The notes below the pieces were generated by a model. The model did not search any database, had not been told where the DNA came from, and was given only the letters and a program-made list of their open reading frames with translations. A stretch of DNA of 27,747 nucleotides from Hamiltosporidium magnivora. Lineage: Eukaryota; Microsporidia; Dubosqiidae. Positions 1 to 10,757 of this stretch are shown here, in pieces. The stretch covers positions 1 through 27,747 of the forward strand of contig PITI01000050.1 in NCBI GenBank assembly GCA_004325065.1. The letters run 5' to 3'. The stretch's first letter is position 1. Each line of letters begins with the position of its first letter. The translations under genes and the position numbers were made by a program.

Positions 1-483
1 GAGGAATGGGATTTTAAAGAATGATAACCAAAATAAATGACCTCAAGTTTAGATAAAATTATCGAAATCAAAGAAAAATCCGAAATAAAATATGGTGACA
101 AATTTAAAGGACTGGCAAATAAAACGTGTAAATAAAAATTATAAAGCAAATAATATCAAACGAGAAAAATAAAAAAAATGATTTTATTTCTCATTGATAT
201 GTGATCTAATTTTCAACCTATAAAAATCATAATCCAAGTGCTATTCACGAATTAAAACACGAAAACATATATCAAATCAATATTTTTCACTTTATCAATA
301 TTCTAAAGTATTCGTTCATTTTAGAGATAAACTTATAATCAGCTTCAACATCAAATACATTATAAACCTTTTTAAAAAAACGTAAGATAATTTATTGGAA
401 AATAATAAAGATATGGATTAACAAACAAATATTTTTCCCCCTAATCAAAGAAGTATAAATACAAATTTATATTTGGCTTTATT
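1..483. other. A/T-rich leader with no gene seen
   Basis: Stops are frequent in all frames and I recognise no RNA gene or repeat. The last 50 bases hold the presumed start signals of the HECT ligase gene, listed separately. An upstream neighbour outside the window could extend its 3' region into here, but nothing shows that. Confidence 0.6.
437..461 (+). promoter_or_regulatory. C5 run and TATA-like box upstream of the HECT ligase gene
   Basis: A run of five C at 437-441 stands out in A/T-rich DNA and is followed by TATAAATA at 454-461, 22 bases before the ATG at 484. The C-run resembles the CCC-type signal known near microsporidian start codons. Here it lies about 43 bases upstream of the ATG, farther than for the other genes in the window. 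An in-frame TAA at 442-444 rules out an N-terminal extension beyond that point, and no ATG lies between it and 484. Confidence 0.5.
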
Positions 484-2295
484 ATGTTCATAGAAATGGA
501 AAGAACAAGCCTTAAAAAATGTGGATTTTTTTCATTTTTCAAGAAATGTGAATTTGAGATGTGTTTTTATGATGGTAATAAAATGCATTCTTTAAAATTG
601 AATGTAAGAAAGGCATATATAGGGTATGTATGCAAAACTACACAAGAAAATTTCAAAATTATTTTCAAAATAGATGGTAAATTAGAAGACAGTTATACCT
701 TTAAACCAATTAGAGGTAGATTTATACTTAAAATCAAAAATGATTTTTTCCATGGAAAGGTTTATGTATTCGCGACAGAAAATTCTATGTTTCATGAATT
801 GGAGTGCAAAAAAATAAGAAAAAATCCATTTTCCAAAATTCCATTTGTGAAAACGATAGAAATCTGCTCTCCTGTGATAGAGAGATTTTTGCTTTACGAT
901 GGAAGATTTTATTTTGTAAACAAAAAAACTTTAAAATCATTTTGGTCTGAAAAGAATGAGTTTGTAGCTGTTGCATTGCCGGCGAATTGGGAGGAAAATT
1001 TTACCAAAAATGGAATTCCTTATTACATAAACCACGATTATAGAATTACAACATGGGTGAGGCCATATTCATTTTATTTTGTCGGTAAAATAGAAGGTAA
1101 ATTAAAGAGGTATAAAATTTTATCGAAGAAAAAGAGGGAATATTTTAATATAAGAAGATCGAGATTGAATATTATAGCAAGACGCGGTTTCTTAATCCAA
1201 TCAACTGCTGGACAAATTATTGGTGCACAAGTGGCTGATTTAATGAAAGATATTCACATTTATTTTATTGATGAACCAGGTGAGGATTATGGTGCGTTAT
1301 TGAGAGAATATTTTTATGAAACAAGTTTCGAAATTGCTCAAGATTACAGAATGCAAGAAGTAGAAAATATTTTTGATGTTTTACCTTTAAACACCTCAAA
1401 TAGTGTAGACAATTCTTATATTCCACCCACGAATATTGAAGCTGTCAAGAAAACATATTTTAATTATGAGTCCGCTGAACCAGAAAATCCATTTTTCGAA
1501 AATATAGAAAACAAAGGTAAAAATTGTTTAGATGATAAAAGTTTTTTTAAGTTTGTTGGAATTTTTTTGGCTCTTGCTATCGAACACCAGAAAAATATCG
1601 GAGTCAATTTTTCATTAGCGTTTTATGAAAATATTTTACAAAGAAATTTCACCATATCACATATACAAGACATACAATTTCAGTCTTCAATGGTTTGGTT
1701 ATTAGAGAATGATTACGATTTATCTAGTGAAGATGTAGATGTGAATAAAAATTCAGAGTCAATATCTCCTGGAAACAATAGACAAATTCAAAATAACAGG
1801 AAGGACTATGTGACGTCATTGATTTCGAAATGCTTTTATAAATCAAAAATTTCTAGTTATGAAAGCATTAGAAATGGATTCTATTATGTCTGCGTTCCAG
1901 AATTTTCGGAGATATTTAATTGCTACGATTTACTTTATATTTTACACGGCAACGAAACCGTTACACCTGCATTAATCAAACAAAATCTCGTCTTTACTAA
2001 CTGTACTAACTCAACAAAAGAAATAATTTATCTTTTAAAAATTTTAGATAAAAAAAATGAAAAATATTTACGAAAGTTTTTAAGCTTTGTAACGGGGACC
2101 GGTACTGTATTATTTAATGCCATCAAATTCGGAAAGTTTACGATATATATTGAACAAGAAAATAAAAAAATATCATTGATTCGAGCATCTTCTTGTATAA
2201 ATAAACTTTATATCGGAAAATACGATTCGTTGGAGCAATTTGAAGGCATAATAGATTTTTGCTTGTACAACACCGAAGGTTTTCATAAAATCTGA
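484..2295 (+). CDS. Nedd4/Rsp5-type HECT E3 ubiquitin-protein ligase, compact, one WW domain
   Basis: Predicted HECT-type E3 ligase: it would accept ubiquitin from an E2 on a catalytic cysteine and pass it to substrates, in the Rsp5/Nedd4 manner (membrane-protein sorting, endocytosis). Visible domains: residues 1-150 have no clear family signature but could be a decayed C2-like region; one WW domain at 165-194 (L165, P166, W169, Y180-Y181, W191, P194); HECT domain from about 224 to the end. The N-lobe shows a degenerate F.GE.G.D.GG..REWF-type stretch at 261-277 (D268, Y269, G270, R274-E275). The C-lobe has FVTGT at 535-539, and the catalytic C571 lies 32 residues before the C-terminus, the same spacing as in yeast Rsp5. 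The ending TEGF-x-x-I is also typical. At 603 residues it is shorter than Rsp5 (about 809) and has one WW instead of three. M6 is an alternative start. Translation ends in three consecutive in-frame stops (TGA TAA TAA), with AATAAA at 2335-2340. The family call is confident; substrates are unknown. Confidence 0.93.
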   Translation: MFIEMERTSLKKCGFFSFFKKCEFEMCFYDGNKMHSLKLNVRKAYIGYVCKTTQENFKIIFKIDGKLEDSYTFKPIRGRFILKIKNDFFHGKVYVFATENSMFHELECKKIRKNPFSKIPFVKTIEICSPVIERFLLYDGRFYFVNKKTLKSFWSEKNEFVAVALPANWEENFTKNGIPYYINHDYRITTWVRPYSFYFVGKIEGKLKRYKILSKKKREYFNIRRSRLNIIARRGFLIQSTAGQIIGAQVADLMKDIHIYFIDEPGEDYGALLREYFYETSFEIAQDYRMQEVENIFDVLPLNTSNSVDNSYIPPTNIEAVKKTYFNYESAEPENPFFENIENKGKNCLDDKSFFKFVGIFLALAIEHQKNIGVNFSLAFYENILQRNFTISHIQDIQFQSSMVWLLENDYDLSSEDVDVNKNSESISPGNNRQIQNNRKDYVTSLISKCFYKSKISSYESIRNGFYYVCVPEFSEIFNCYDLLYILHGNETVTPALIKQNLVFTNCTNSTKEIIYLLKILDKKNEKYLRKFLSFVTGTGTVLFNAIKFGKFTIYIEQENKKISLIRASSCINKLYIGKYDSLEQFEGIIDFCLYNTEGFHKI

Positions 2296-5200
2296 TAATA
2301 AGAAATTCTTGTGTTTATAAATAATAATTAATTTAATAAATTTTTAACTTTTTTATATTTGAACTTGAGAAGTATTCCAAAAACATATTTATTATCAATA
2401 TTTAGCTTAAATTCGAGTATTTTCTATTTTAAAATCTACTAATATTTACCCGGATGCTATATGTATCTTGAATTGCTTATTGACTATTTTAATGGTTTTA
2501 ATTTCATTTTTTTTATAAGGCATATGAATCTTTTTCAAAACCTCAAAAAATAAATTTGCTTTTTTGCAAATAGAAAAAAAAGAATTGATATGAAGTTATT
2601 TCTTAAAATAAAACACGTTTAAAGTTTCTTTTTATTTACTTTTTTGTATTTCAAATATCTAACATATTAAAAAATAAAATATAATATAATATTGAAATAC
2701 ATTCACGAAATCCATAATATTTTTTTCAATTTGACTTTCTTTGCTTAAGTATTTTTTGTTTGATGTTTCAATTCATATTTTGCAGAGAAAGAAATCTATG
2801 TTTTTGTTGAATTTTTTCTTAAAAATAAGTTGATTATGAAAAACATGCCATCATAAACATTACAGGTATTCATAAAATACATTATAATTCCCTCCCAAGA
2901 TTATCGAAATCTGAAAATATGACTTTATAAAGAACTGGTCGTGAGGATTTCTATAAAAGTAAAACATAGTACGGATGATATAAAATCATCCTGGAAGTAT
3001 TCCAGATTAGAAGAGTGTTACATATAAAAATTTCCATCTAAAATATTTTTGTTTATACTAAAATAGAAAAAGATTATATAGAAATTCATTAGAAATTTCT
3101 TAGCTTGAGAAAACAAATAGAGAACTCGTTTAAACATTTTAATTTGCAAATATTATAGCTTATAAAATGCCAAGGCGATGTATTCGATAACCACAAACTT
3201 TCGGTGAGATAATATCTGGATAAACTTTTTCATATTCAGAAGTTGTTGAGAGATATCATAAGCATTGAATAATTTTTACCGTCCTTAATCTACAGCAAGT
3301 TCATAATTGTGTACCATTAAGATAAAAGCAGCAGCAAGCGTTTTGAACAGCTTAACCCATTATTTCATAAAAAATCACATTTTGATGGATTGCAAACGGA
3401 CATAATAAAAGTATTTATAAACTAAAAATGCTTAAAATATCAATAACTACTACATTTCAATAATTTCAGAAAGAAAAAAGCTTGTTAGAACTCAGGAGAA
3501 ATCTAGAGATATAATCAGAATTTTTTTTTTAATCTAGCAATTCATAAAATATATAAAAGAAAAGATAAATGTATTTATCAAGAGGAATCGGGCATAATTA
3601 CATATATACATCAATTGAGGTAATAAATAGAGCTCTGGTTGTAGCATTTAGAATCCATAGTGTTAAAATATCTTTAAGGCTGGGATAATGTAATCTATTA
3701 AGATAAATATTTAAGCTCTATGATAAAAAGAATATCTAGAAAACGCAGGTTCAAATAAAATGATGAAATCATATAATATAGGGTATATCATTCTAATAAA
3801 TTTGCAGAAATCAACTTACTCTGATCTTTTCGGTTAAAAATCGAGAATGTTTTCTGGCTTGTATAAAAATGAACCTATAACTACAAATTTTTTTTTGTCT
3901 AAAGCCCAATTTGGTGTATATAAGGGTATTATACATTTCTTTAGCAATATGAACATCAAAAAAACAAAATGATTTGCCTTTGCCAAGAAAAGTTCTTGAA
4001 GATTTGCCGGAAACTGGAAATAAGGTTTTATTGGTTTAGATAAATACTTAAGTTTGCGACTTGGATTAAATCTAATGTACTATACTAATAAACTATGGAT
4101 TCTCGAAGACACAAAAATATTAAGGTTTATTTCGTAACTAAACTGTTTATACATTCGAGATCGTTTTTTGCACTTATAAAGCTCAATGTTGGATCTTCGA
4201 TCTTTTTTTCATTCGCTATGCTTATGGTTATTTGTATTTTGTAAGAAAAAAAACGACACGAAGGTTTGATAAAGAGCTAAAGGAGGAATTGGGGTTGATA
4301 TTTGTATTTTTGGCTACAAAAATTTTATAATTATGATTTAAAGATAATGCTTAAAATATTTTCTTTGGTATCGGAACTGGTAATGTTTTTAGAATTTGTT
4401 CGACATTACATAGTAAAGTATATTCATTATTATAAAAGCTTATAAATTCTATTTTGAATTTATAAGAATCAAATTTCTGTTTTTTAAATATAATTTAATT
4501 AGCAAAGAATTTATATGCAAATTTAAATTTAGGATGAAAAATTGTTACGAATTCATTGCACCTTTTTCGTTTTTATTAAATAAAAAAATATTATTACAAA
4601 TTTTAAGAGAGCATACAAATTGTTTATAAGATAAATTAAATACTATGTAAACGAAAAATGCAGTTATATTCTTTACAAATAAATCCGATCTCTAAGAGAT
4701 TAGAAATAAATTAAAGTAAAATATTTGAATTGATTTTAGTTTATGCAATATTTGATAAAATAATAAAAAAACGAATATATATTTGTATAAATAAATATAT
4801 TTAGAGATATGTTGCGTATAATGTCATTTTAATTTTTAATTTAAATTTTATGATTTAATTTTTAAATTTTTTTGCACAAAAAATAAAAATAGTATATTTA
4901 ATCAAAAATAAAAACCAAACTACTTCAATTGAAATAAATCAATTGCAATTTCAATAATTTTAACGGGTTGTTAAGATTTTCCAAAGTTATCTAAAATTTA
5001 TGGCTTAATACTTGTAAACTGAATTTTTAGTTTTATTTCATTTTATATAAGCTTTTTTTTAAATGCAAATTTTCAACTTGATAAAGTAAAACGTGTGTTC
5101 TTACTGCGATAAAACCCTAAAGGGAGATTCAACATTAAATTTATTTAAAATATGAATAGATTTTATTCTTATTGCTTATTTACTGATATCTAGGAAATAT

Positions 5201-7111
5201 TTTAGTTAAAAATATAATATTTACAGGTAAAGTATACAACATCATACCTTAACATTAAAAAAAGCAATCCTAAAAATAAATTAGAGTCAAAAACTAGGTA
5301 ACTCATTAAATTTAAATAGTTCTGCATTCCATCAAAGCGATTGAATAGATTGAAAAAGGCATATTGATCAATAAATGAATTAATTATATTTATAAAGCTT
5401 TCTAATTTGTAGATTAAAAATATTTAAATCTCAGATAAAATTTTCATTTGTTTCAAACGATGACAGAATATAATAGTGAATTTTTACATCAACGATTCGG
5501 AATATAAAGATCAATATATCACCTTTGGAATCGAATAAAGCATTTTAAATATATTTTAAAATGTCATATAAGCCTTGTCGCAATAAATATAAGTCTATTT
5601 TCAAAAAATAGATAATTTCCGAGTTGTTTTTCTACATCTTAGATTTTGAAAAGGCTGTTAGTATATTATCCTACAGAGTAAAGTGATCAAAAAAACATCC
5701 TGAGGTCCTTTTGACGGACCATAACAGATAATTCTTATATATTATATAAAATCGTAACATAAATATCACTTAAAACAACTTGATTCAAAATTGAAAGTGT
5801 TATTCGTTTCATCAGCTTAACTATAATCATACATCGAATATCTTCTCAAAAAAATTATTACAATTTTGAATTTAGAAATTAAAAGTTATAAGTTTTAACG
5901 ATTAAGAATAATAATATTTCATCATAAAATGTAATCTTGGTAAATACAGGTTTATCATACTAAATGTTTATCGCATACATAATTAATTATCATAAAAAAA
6001 ATAGATATCTTAATGAATAAGTTTTATGAGTTAAAGGGTGAGGAAACATCTAGTGGTCCATTATATAAGATATGAAATATATATTTCGAATCGGTTATTC
6101 TTGCTCAAATCACGTATTTTCTAAAGAAGAAAAACAATATTTAATATTGCATACTTTAGAGATAACCTCAATTGCGCCTCGACTAATCAAAAAAAACAAA
6201 ATTAGATTTATTAAAAGTTATAATTATGTATTTCTAAATACACGCCTTCTTTTCGTTGGAAAGTATAAGTAGAAATATTAAATCTCATCAGAATGCATCT
6301 AATACAATAATAGCTCTTACAATGAATCAAATGACTTTGGATATGACAGAATGAAAAAAATTCATTTTTATAATAATTAGCCAAGAATTTTTTATGAATA
6401 AGAACCAACGTAAATCTCTAATTAAAACATTCATGTATTTATTTTTTAACATTGCAAATTTTGATCAAAAAACCTTAGCGAATTGTTATGAATCAATTTT
6501 AAACTGATTGTGTTTATTTCCATATTTAGTAAAAACCATAGATTTTGCAATATATTCAATAATGTTTGAAGAAAATATTGCAAAGTCTAGTTAATAAATT
6601 TCAGTGTTTAAATCGGAAATACAGAATAATTTGTTTTGAGATTTTAACAATATTGCTACTATTTTAATGTTTTTAAAGAAAAAAATTGATTATGTCTGAA
6701 TAACAAGAAACACACGGAATTAAAATAACAACCTTTGAACGTATTGAAATTATTTAAAACTATAAAACCTTATTTAACCTATACAAGACCACTCTAGGAA
6801 TCTATTTTATTTTAAGAAATAAAGCAGCAAAAGAATCTAATTTTTATTAGGATAGGAAGCAATTAAGGATTCGTAATTCAATTCTATTCTGAGCAAAAAT
6901 ATTCAAAATACAAAATATTAACGAACATTTAAAAAAATTATGATATACAACACAAATAGGATATTCGAATCTTTTTTATTTGTGTTCTTTAATCTTTATT
7001 TTGCAAATCTATTAAATGTCTATTTTAGTCACACTTTTAGACATATTTCTAGTTCTTCCTTGTCACTCAATTCATTCTAATTTGTAAAAAAAATTCATAA
7101 AAAGACCCTAA
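2296..7111. other. 4.8-kb gene-poor stretch with no supported gene
   Basis: This is A/T-rich DNA with closely spaced stops on both strands. The longest open frame, at 6072-6272, would give 66 residues with no recognisable motif and no C-run at its start, so it is not annotated. A 9-bp perfect inverted repeat with a 5-nt loop lies at 5541-5563, but it is almost pure A/T and could be chance. Weak stretches that echo the HECT gene near 3940-4400 are discussed among the rejected items. I see no tRNA, rRNA or recognisable transposase. Confidence 0.6.
7105..7111 (+). promoter_or_regulatory. CCC start signal of the 191-residue gene
   Basis: The sequence ACCCTAA runs directly into the ATG at 7112. 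The CCC at 7106-7108 sits three bases before the start codon, the position expected for the microsporidian CCC-type signal. It supports both the start choice and the reality of this otherwise unrecognised gene. Confidence 0.55.
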
Positions 7112-7687
7112 ATGGATTTAGAAAATACGAACGAAAGTGTTAAAAATGTATTGAACATAATATTTATACTAACAAATAATGCGGAAGATCTTTATCTTAC
7201 AGAGGATAATATACCTCGTGTAATTCCTAAACAAAATATAGATTTATATCAAATAATGAATAAATTTATAAGACTTAACAAATTTGAAAATTATTTAGAA
7301 TTCTTTGAATCCATTGAAACAATAAAATATGGAAAATTTAATTCTTCTCTTATTTTTTATAAGATGAAATTTTTTGAACAAACATTTGAAGAAAAATTTT
7401 ATGATTTTAAAAAAATTATAGAATCTGTAAAACATTTTAAAAAAAATAAATTAAAGAGAAAATATTTCAATAAAGAAATTTATGATTGTATAATACGATG
7501 TAATGATTTTATAGGGAATGGTATGATAAAAGATGTATATATTGGGCCCTTTAAACTTGCATTGATTCATAAAAAATATAATAATTTAAAATTATTTGAT
7601 AAGTTAATGAATGAAGCACTCGGTGTCGCAAAAATGTGTGATAATTCAAAAGGAGTAGAAATGTGTAGGAAACACTTGGAAAATTAA
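7112..7687 (+). CDS. Hypothetical protein, 191 residues, unrecognised
   Basis: I do not recognise a family. The protein is rich in K, N, I, F, Y and E, and looks soluble and largely helical. It has no signal peptide and no transmembrane segment. Aromatic and basic clusters lie around residues 85-125 (KKNK, KRKYF). Near the C-terminus is a short stretch with three cysteines, C174, C184 and a third at about C141 if the middle of the protein is included; this is not a clear metal-binding pattern. The case for a real gene is the length of the open frame in DNA where stops are frequent, the uniform A/T-rich codon use with A or T in third positions, and the ACCCTAA-ATG start context. It is isolated, with kilobases of non-coding DNA on each side. 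It could be a highly diverged housekeeping subunit or a lineage-specific protein; sequence alone does not decide. Confidence 0.75.
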   Translation: MDLENTNESVKNVLNIIFILTNNAEDLYLTEDNIPRVIPKQNIDLYQIMNKFIRLNKFENYLEFFESIETIKYGKFNSSLIFYKMKFFEQTFEEKFYDFKKIIESVKHFKKNKLKRKYFNKEIYDCIIRCNDFIGNGMIKDVYIGPFKLALIHKKYNNLKLFDKLMNEALGVAKMCDNSKGVEMCRKHLEN

Positions 7688-9067
7688 AAATTTTGACTTT
7701 ATAAGATATATAAAGCAAGACCTGTGATATATTGTTAAAAATACTCTAAAAGTTTAAATGAATGCTATTTATTTTTAAACATTTTTTAAATTGTTGAAAT
7801 ACAATAATCAGAAGTTAATTTGTATTTTAATACTTTTTTTAAATCAATAAAGAAATATTTTTTCCTTTCAATTTTAAACCGACTCATTGAAATATATTTA
7901 AAAATTATGAAAAAAAATTTTGCCAACAAAATTTTCACCAATATATTAAATAGAAATAAATTAAACTAGAAATTTGTATTTATTTTCTTAGCTTTTATTA
8001 CTGTAAAAATAACTAAGAATCTTATTTTCTAGATAACTAGATTTCAAGCCGTAGAAATCAACTATATTACATTCAACAAAAAATGAGCTCACATTTTATT
8101 TAACTTCTTTGGCTTTTACTTTGACTATGAAATCTGAAAATATCTGAGTATGCCTTTAAACCCTGCACAGTCTATTTAGTCATATTATTTTTCAATATTT
8201 CAAATTTGCCTCTTAATCGATCCTATACAGTTTCCTAATTAAATTTATAAATCGTTTTTAATTTGCACAATTTCCTCCTCTGTTCTTTTTATTTTATTAT
8301 TTTTGTAAGCTATAAATTATATTTCTTGTTTTTTAGGTTTTTTTATTTCTTTATATCACATCCTGCCTACTTTTCGTAAGCCTTCAGGCATGTGAAGCTT
8401 TTATTTTTCCAATAAAAAAATCTTTAAATAGATTATCTATATGTTAATTTAATAATTTCATAACTTTCTTGTTCTTTTTATTAGGATCTTTCAAGTAAAC
8501 TTACTTACTTATTCAATTCCTTTTTTACTTTTTGGTGTAGAAGATTTCTAAATGTAAATTTTCCATCTGTTTCGTTCAATCTGTATTAACTCGAGATTAT
8601 GGGGGATTAGCCTATAGATCCCGTGTAGTGTATATCCTACCAAAATTGTAGCAATGGTTTTAATACGATTTGCATATACTCATTGCCAAGCAGATAGTTT
8701 TTAATGTAGTTGTCTTCCCGCCACCTCTTTTAATTAAATCTAGCATAATGTCCCACGATATTATTCGAAGGATAGTTTTTTATTGAATTATCATCCCGAA
8801 TACAATTAACTTAATGATAAAAGGTTGTTCGACATTATTTCTTTAGGGAAGTTTTTTTAGGTAAAACGATTTATAAAACTCTGAAAATTCGATCTAAAGT
8901 CTAGGTTTCTTTAGACTCAATAGAACTAAAAAGGTAAAAAAATATTCGTTTATGTTATTATGGATTCTTCTGCAATTCTCATGGTTTTTGAGGCAATAGT
9001 TAGTGCGAATATTTTTTTAAAGAAATTAGACGTTTGGGGATGTCTTACATTCTATTTCAGAATTTTA
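7688..9067. other. Gene-poor stretch with an old, imperfect tandem duplication at 8693-8830
   Basis: No gene is supported here. The bases from 8693 (GATAGTTTTTAATG...) are echoed from 8771 (GATAGTTTTTTATT...) with a period of about 78 bp, sharing a CCCG a little further on. The copies have diverged by substitutions and gaps. The open frame from 8960 (67 residues) runs straight into the 61-bp tandem duplication and has no start signal, so I do not treat it as a gene. Confidence 0.4.
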
Positions 9068-9200
9068 TTATTGATTTTAAAGGATCTATTAAATTCCTGT
9101 AAGACTCGAATTTTTAATCGAAACACTAGTATTAGTTTTGAAGGATCTATTAAATTCCTGTAAGACTCGAATTTTTAATCGAAACACTAGTATTGGTTTA
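9068..9200. repeat. Tandem duplication, 61-bp period, two near-identical copies
   Basis: The stretch beginning AAGGATCTATTAAATTCCTG at 9080 recurs at 9141, and the two units are almost identical across their full 61 bp. The first difference comes near the end (ATTAGTTTT against ATTGGTTTA). A partial match before 9080 suggests that the unit boundary starts slightly earlier. The near-identity points to a recent duplication. The period is not a multiple of three, which argues against selection on a protein. Confidence 0.85.
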
Positions 9201-9349
9201 AAATTTTTAACACAACTTAAAAATTTTGCTTGAGCTGTAGTCGTCGTTTTACTCGATTAGATTATAGATCTCTTATGATATACAATAATCTAAAATTTTT
9301 CAAACAAATTAAATTTAAAAAAAAAATTAATAGGCTTATGTTATTTTAA

Positions 9350-10030
9350 AATGTAGAGATAAGACAACCATATAAAATCCATCGAATTGGCAATAATATT
9401 TTGACATAACGAAATATAATTTTTAAATTGATGGTAATGTAAAAACAACACTGTATTTTCGATTGTTCCATGAGAATTCGTAAAAGTAAATTACTTCTAC
9501 AAAATAGTTGAAATTTTCCTACAAAGTTTTTTTAGGTTTTTTATGTGCTAGATTGCAAATACGACTAACACTCCACGTAATTACTATGTAAAGGCATTGA
9601 TAATAGCTTGGCTCATTCAAGTTTGAAATCTGACTCGTCGAAGATGTAAAAAACCTATAGTTTACAAAGCAAAGAATCCCAAGTGGCTGTAATAGATGTC
9701 GGTATGACATTACAACTACAAAGAGCTTCAATATCAGTCTTCTATAATCTACTGGCTGTTGGCCTAATTGGTTCAAAAACAATTATAAGGGAGAATTATG
9801 TTAATCTTAGAAGAGCCTAAGTTAGGTTAAAATCCGAGATAACGTATCAAAAACAAACATTAAAGAAACCTGGGCAACTTTTCCACCAATTGACTTATTT
9901 TATTTATCATATTAGAAAGCATTTGTAGGTATAATAAACGATTTGTCATGTGCTATGAGAAATCGTTATTAATATAAAACCAGAACTTAGTTAATGTCCT
10001 GTAAACAAGTAACATATGTAACTTTTTCAA
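9350..10030 (+). repeat. Dispersed repeat family, copy A (most degraded)
   Basis: Blocks in the same order and orientation as in copies B (14745-15470) and C (23040-23770) recur here. They include the ACAACCATATAAAA opening, ATTGTTCCATGAGA at about 9463, TTTTTTATGT-x-CTAGATTGCA at about 9537, the block around ACGTAATTACTATGTAAAGGCAT, GGTATGACATTACA at about 9700, and the closing CCAGAACTTAGTTAATGTC near 9980. Identity is clearly lower than between B and C, and indels are common, so this is an old copy. No intact reading frame is seen. The edges are approximate. Confidence 0.6.
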
Positions 10031-10206
10031 AACATATTAAATCCTTTGATTAAAAGTTATAAAATATGATATTGTTATGAAAGAACAAAATAGCATAATA
10101 AATTTATAGAATTTTAACCATAGAATGTTTACTTAACTTTCATACAACTTTAGAAAAAAAATATCTTCTAATACTTTTCAAATTACACTAATCTTTTTTT
10201 TTATTG

Positions 10207-10239
10207 TTTTTTCATATAAATCTATCTTATATGAAAAAA
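10207..10239. repeat. Perfect 13-bp inverted repeat with a 7-nt loop
   Basis: The arm TTTTTTCATATAA (10207-10219) pairs perfectly with TTATATGAAAAAA (10227-10239) around the loop ATCTATC. It lies about 520 bp upstream of the LRR gene, in DNA with no gene. It could be an RNA hairpin, a palindromic insertion remnant, or a chance event favoured by low complexity. Confidence 0.6.
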
Positions 10240-10733
10240 ACATTAAAATATTATTTTTGCAAGCGAAGAAGGAGATTTAATCTTCACTATAATTTATATT
10301 TGATGTGAATGAATGACAATATGGTATTATAAACACATTATGATAAAAATTCGTAATAAATTTCAAATATAAACCACTGTAGAATGTATACTTAATTGGT
10401 AAAATAATATATCTCTTTGAACGAGAACTTCCTGTTTAGTATTTACCAATAATTTAAAGAAACAAAACGAAATATAAAAGATCAAAACATAAATAAGACA
10501 GATAAGGATCCGAAATACGATTTTTATTATATAACCAGCAAAAAATCTTTACAAACTTAACGTAATATAGATGGATAACTTATGAGCAGAAATCAAATAA
10601 TTAATTCATTTCTAATCTAAGAATAATTTAAATCATTCTAAAGGAATATATTTTTCTTTTAAATTGCAAAAAAATGTTTAATCGAACAAAAAATAATTTT
10701 TTTGATTTCTGATAAAAACGTTAAAAATGTATT

Positions 10734-10741
10734 TAACCCGA
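10734..10741 (+). promoter_or_regulatory. CCC motif upstream of the LRR gene
   Basis: The sequence AACCCGAG, with CCC at 10737-10739, lies 18 bases before the ATG at 10758. The downstream ATG at 10818 (M21) would give a more typical signal peptide, but no C-run lies immediately before that ATG, so the upstream ATG is kept as the start. Confidence 0.4.
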
Positions 10742-10757
10742 GAAATTAATTCTCTAG

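Noticed and set aside
2461..2553. 30-residue frame shortly after a CCC motif at 2449-2451
   Set aside because: The first ATG after the CCC (2454) stops within six codons, and the 30-residue frame from 2461 resembles nothing known.
3940..4400. Possible decayed second copy of the HECT ligase gene
   Set aside because: After a one-base shift, a stretch near 3950 reads EHQKN, like the N-lobe of the HECT gene, and TCGGAACTGGTAATG near 4370 resembles its TGTGTV stretch, in the right order and strand. Nothing between or after them aligns, and the A/T bias makes short matches cheap.
5541..5563. 9-bp perfect palindrome CATTTTAAA/TTTAAAATG
   Set aside because: The arms are nearly pure A/T, and stems of this length are expected by chance in such composition.
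6072..6272. 66-residue open frame
   Set aside because: No recognisable motif, no C-run at its start, and an antisense frame of similar size overlaps its end. It is consistent with chance.
8960..9163. 67-residue open frame
   Set aside because: It ends inside the 61-bp tandem duplication, lacks a start signal, and has no recognisable domain.
9519..9782. 87-residue minus-strand frame in repeat copy A
   Set aside because: It lies in the most degraded repeat copy and does not correspond in sequence to the minus frame conserved between copies B and C.
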